Source: Streptomyces rishiriensis (GTDB lineage: Bacteria; Actinomycetota; Actinomycetes; Streptomycetales; Streptomycetaceae). From it: DNA of 64,000 bases. Where the stretch lies: the NCBI RefSeq assembly GCF_003112535.1, contig NZ_BEWA01000030.1:1-64000 (forward strand). The letters are read 5' to 3'. Below the pieces are notes generated by a model. The model searched no databases, had not been told where the DNA came from, and saw only the letters and a program-made list of their open reading frames with translations. Made by a program: the position numbers and the translations under genes. Positions 62,903-64,000 of this stretch are shown here, in pieces (the stretch's first letter is position 1; each line of letters starts with the position of its first letter).

Positions 62903-63856
62903 TCAGGCGAGGTTCTTGCTGAAGAACTCCTCCAGCCTGTCGAACGGGATCAGGTCCGTCCTGTCGTACAGATCGACGTGGCCGGCGTTCGGGACGGCGT
63001 AGAACTCCTTGGGCTCGGCCGCGAGTTCGTAGGCGTCCTCGCTGAAGTACCGCGAGTGGGCTTTCTCGCCGACGATGAACAGGATGGGTCGCGGCGAGAT
63101 CCACTCGATCTTCGACAGCAGCGGAAAGTTCATCAGCGACATGCTGCTCGTCAGCGTGAACTGGGTGATGGAGTTCGGGTGGTAGCCCCGGGGAGTGGAG
63201 TAGAACTCGCCGAACTCACGGCCGACCGGGTTGCTGTTCTCGTCGAATCCGATGGGCGCGCCGCGCGGGGTCAGGGCGGGGGCGTTGGCCTCGAAGTCCG
63301 CGTACCGCTGCTCGGCGATCGCGTCGAGCATGGCGCCTCGCTCCTCCGCGGTGAGAGAGCCCTGCCAGCCCTCCGAGGCGATCCGGGCGATGTCGTACAT
63401 GACGACCGTGGCGACCGCCTTGATGCGCCGGTCGACCTGGGCCGCGCTGAGCGCGAAGCCGCCGCTGCCGCACATGCCGACGACGCCGATACGGTCCCGG
63501 TTCACGAAGTCACGGGTGCCCAGGTAGTCGACGGCCGCATGGAAGTCCTCGCTGAAGACGTCGGCGGAGGAGACGTGTCGCGGGTCGCCGCCGCTGTAGC
63601 CGTTGTAGGAGGGGTCGAAGGCGAGGGCCACGAATCCGCGCCGGGCCAGGTTCTGGGCGTAGATGCCCGGGCCCTGCTCCTTCACGCCGCCGTACGGCGC
63701 GCCGACGATGATCGCGGGGTGTTCCTGCGAGGCGTCGAAGTCCTTCGGCTGGTAGTGGTCCGCGGAGATGGTGATCCCGTACCTGTTCTCGTACGACACC
63801 GGCTTGCGGGTGACGTTCTCGTCCAGGTCGAAGATGTAGTTGTCTGCTGCAGGCAT
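62903..63856 (-). CDS. Alpha/beta hydrolase (DLH/acetyl xylan esterase-like)
   Basis: A 317-residue hydrolase. The nucleophile elbow is unusual: VVGMCGSGGFALSAAQ, with the GxSxG serine position in GSGG or a Cys in MCGSG. The oxyanion side is AIIVGAPYGGVKEQ, the acid is near RPILFIVGEKAHS, and the His is in PNAGHVDLYD. Similar proteins are annotated as dienelactone-hydrolase-like or YcjY-family. It precedes the SDR gene by 160 bp. Confidence 0.85.
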   Translation of the reverse strand: MPAADNYIFDLDENVTRKPVSYENRYGITISADHYQPKDFDASQEHPAIIVGAPYGGVKEQGPGIYAQNLARRGFVALAFDPSYNGYSGGDPRHVSSADVFSEDFHAAVDYLGTRDFVNRDRIGVVGMCGSGGFALSAAQVDRRIKAVATVVMYDIARIASEGWQGSLTAEERGAMLDAIAEQRYADFEANAPALTPRGAPIGFDENSNPVGREFGEFYSTPRGYHPNSITQFTLTSSMSLMNFPLLSKIEWISPRPILFIVGEKAHSRYFSEDAYELAAEPKEFYAVPNAGHVDLYDRTDLIPFDRLEEFFSKNLA

Positions 63857-63914
63857 TCTTGTCTCACTTCTGTGGCGCTTGACAGGGGCAGCCGGTCACG
63901 GGGGGGGGTGGGGG

Positions 63915-64000
63915 TCAGGGCTTGAGGAGCGCCTTGATGGCGCGGCGCTCGTCCATGGCCTTGTAGCCCTCGGCGACCTGGTCCAGGGGCAGGGTGAGGT
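63915..64000 (-). CDS. C-terminal end of a zinc-type alcohol dehydrogenase (cut by window edge)
   Basis: The last 27 codons read LTLPLDQVAEGYKAMDERRA and IKALLKP-stop, the ending typical of medium-chain zinc alcohol dehydrogenases. The rest lies outside the window. It appears to be the upstream gene of the minus-strand detoxification operon. A G-rich run (nine G at 63900-63908) lies just past the stop. Confidence 0.7.
   Translation of the reverse strand, partial: LTLPLDQVAEGYKAMDERRAIKALLKP

Noticed and set aside
63900..63914. G-rich run as a G-quadruplex regulator
   Set aside because: A single run of nine G plus a second of five is not enough for a regular quadruplex and lies in a short intergenic gap.

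Overview
The window is a very GC-rich actinobacterial chromosome segment, almost certainly Streptomyces. The signs are dense ATGA/GTGA-coupled operons, GTG starts, a short SepF paralogue, a WhiJ/DUF397-type regulatory triad, several MarR and TetR divergons, and a rare TTA (bldA-type) codon in an ABC transporter gene. No tRNA, rRNA, CRISPR array or complete insertion sequence was seen.

Left part (1-8030): the end of a MazG-like pyrophosphohydrolase gene overlapped by a P-loop ATPase gene, a short sepF, a polytopic membrane protein, and a YceI/MarR divergon with clear palindromic operators. These are followed by a TetR regulator, a 1.1 kb stretch without a convincing gene, and a small GvpU-like protein that may be translated from a leaderless mRNA and ends at a 17-bp terminator stem.

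Exopolysaccharide locus (about 8790-37012, all +): a long leader with four near-identical hairpins precedes about 20 tightly coupled genes. They encode the initiating sugar transferase, an AlgD-like GDP-mannose 6-dehydrogenase, glycosyltransferases, two chain-length/co-polymerase proteins, an asparagine synthase-like amidotransferase, a Zn-ADH/Gfo-Idh fusion oxidoreductase, a heparinase II/III-family lyase, a beta-helix lipoprotein and a Wzy-like polymerase. A sugar-modification cassette follows (C-methyltransferase, cytidylyltransferase, PIG-L deacetylase, SDR epimerase, DUF4910 hydrolase), then a flippase, a pyruvyltransferase, a 3,5-epimerase and a PLP aminotransferase. Together they look able to make, decorate, export and trim a Wzx/Wzy-type acidic heteropolysaccharide with uronic acid, branched or methylated sugar and probably pyruvate groups.

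Middle accessory region (about 37.1-52.4 kb): a PAP2 phosphatase, a MarR/VOC divergon and a Gfo-Idh/MarR divergon are interspersed with an unusually dense set of decaying genes. These are a polyprenyl synthetase truncated by fusion to a frameshifted siderophore (NIS) synthetase, an N-hydroxylating monooxygenase reduced to three fragments, a DUF2397 relic, an AbiE-like toxin-antitoxin relic, a cytochrome P450 relic, and two copies of the 3' end of a TrmA/RlmD-type RNA methyltransferase gene. The last two bracket a PadR-controlled ABC exporter.

Right part (52.4-64 kb, all -): an XdhC-type maturation factor and a periplasmic PaoABC-type molybdenum aldehyde oxidoreductase. A separate catabolic/detoxification operon follows (zinc alcohol dehydrogenase, alpha/beta hydrolase, three SDRs, cyclophilin-like lipoprotein, MFS exporter, cupin), which fits handling of aldehydes, alcohols or other small reactive carbonyl compounds.
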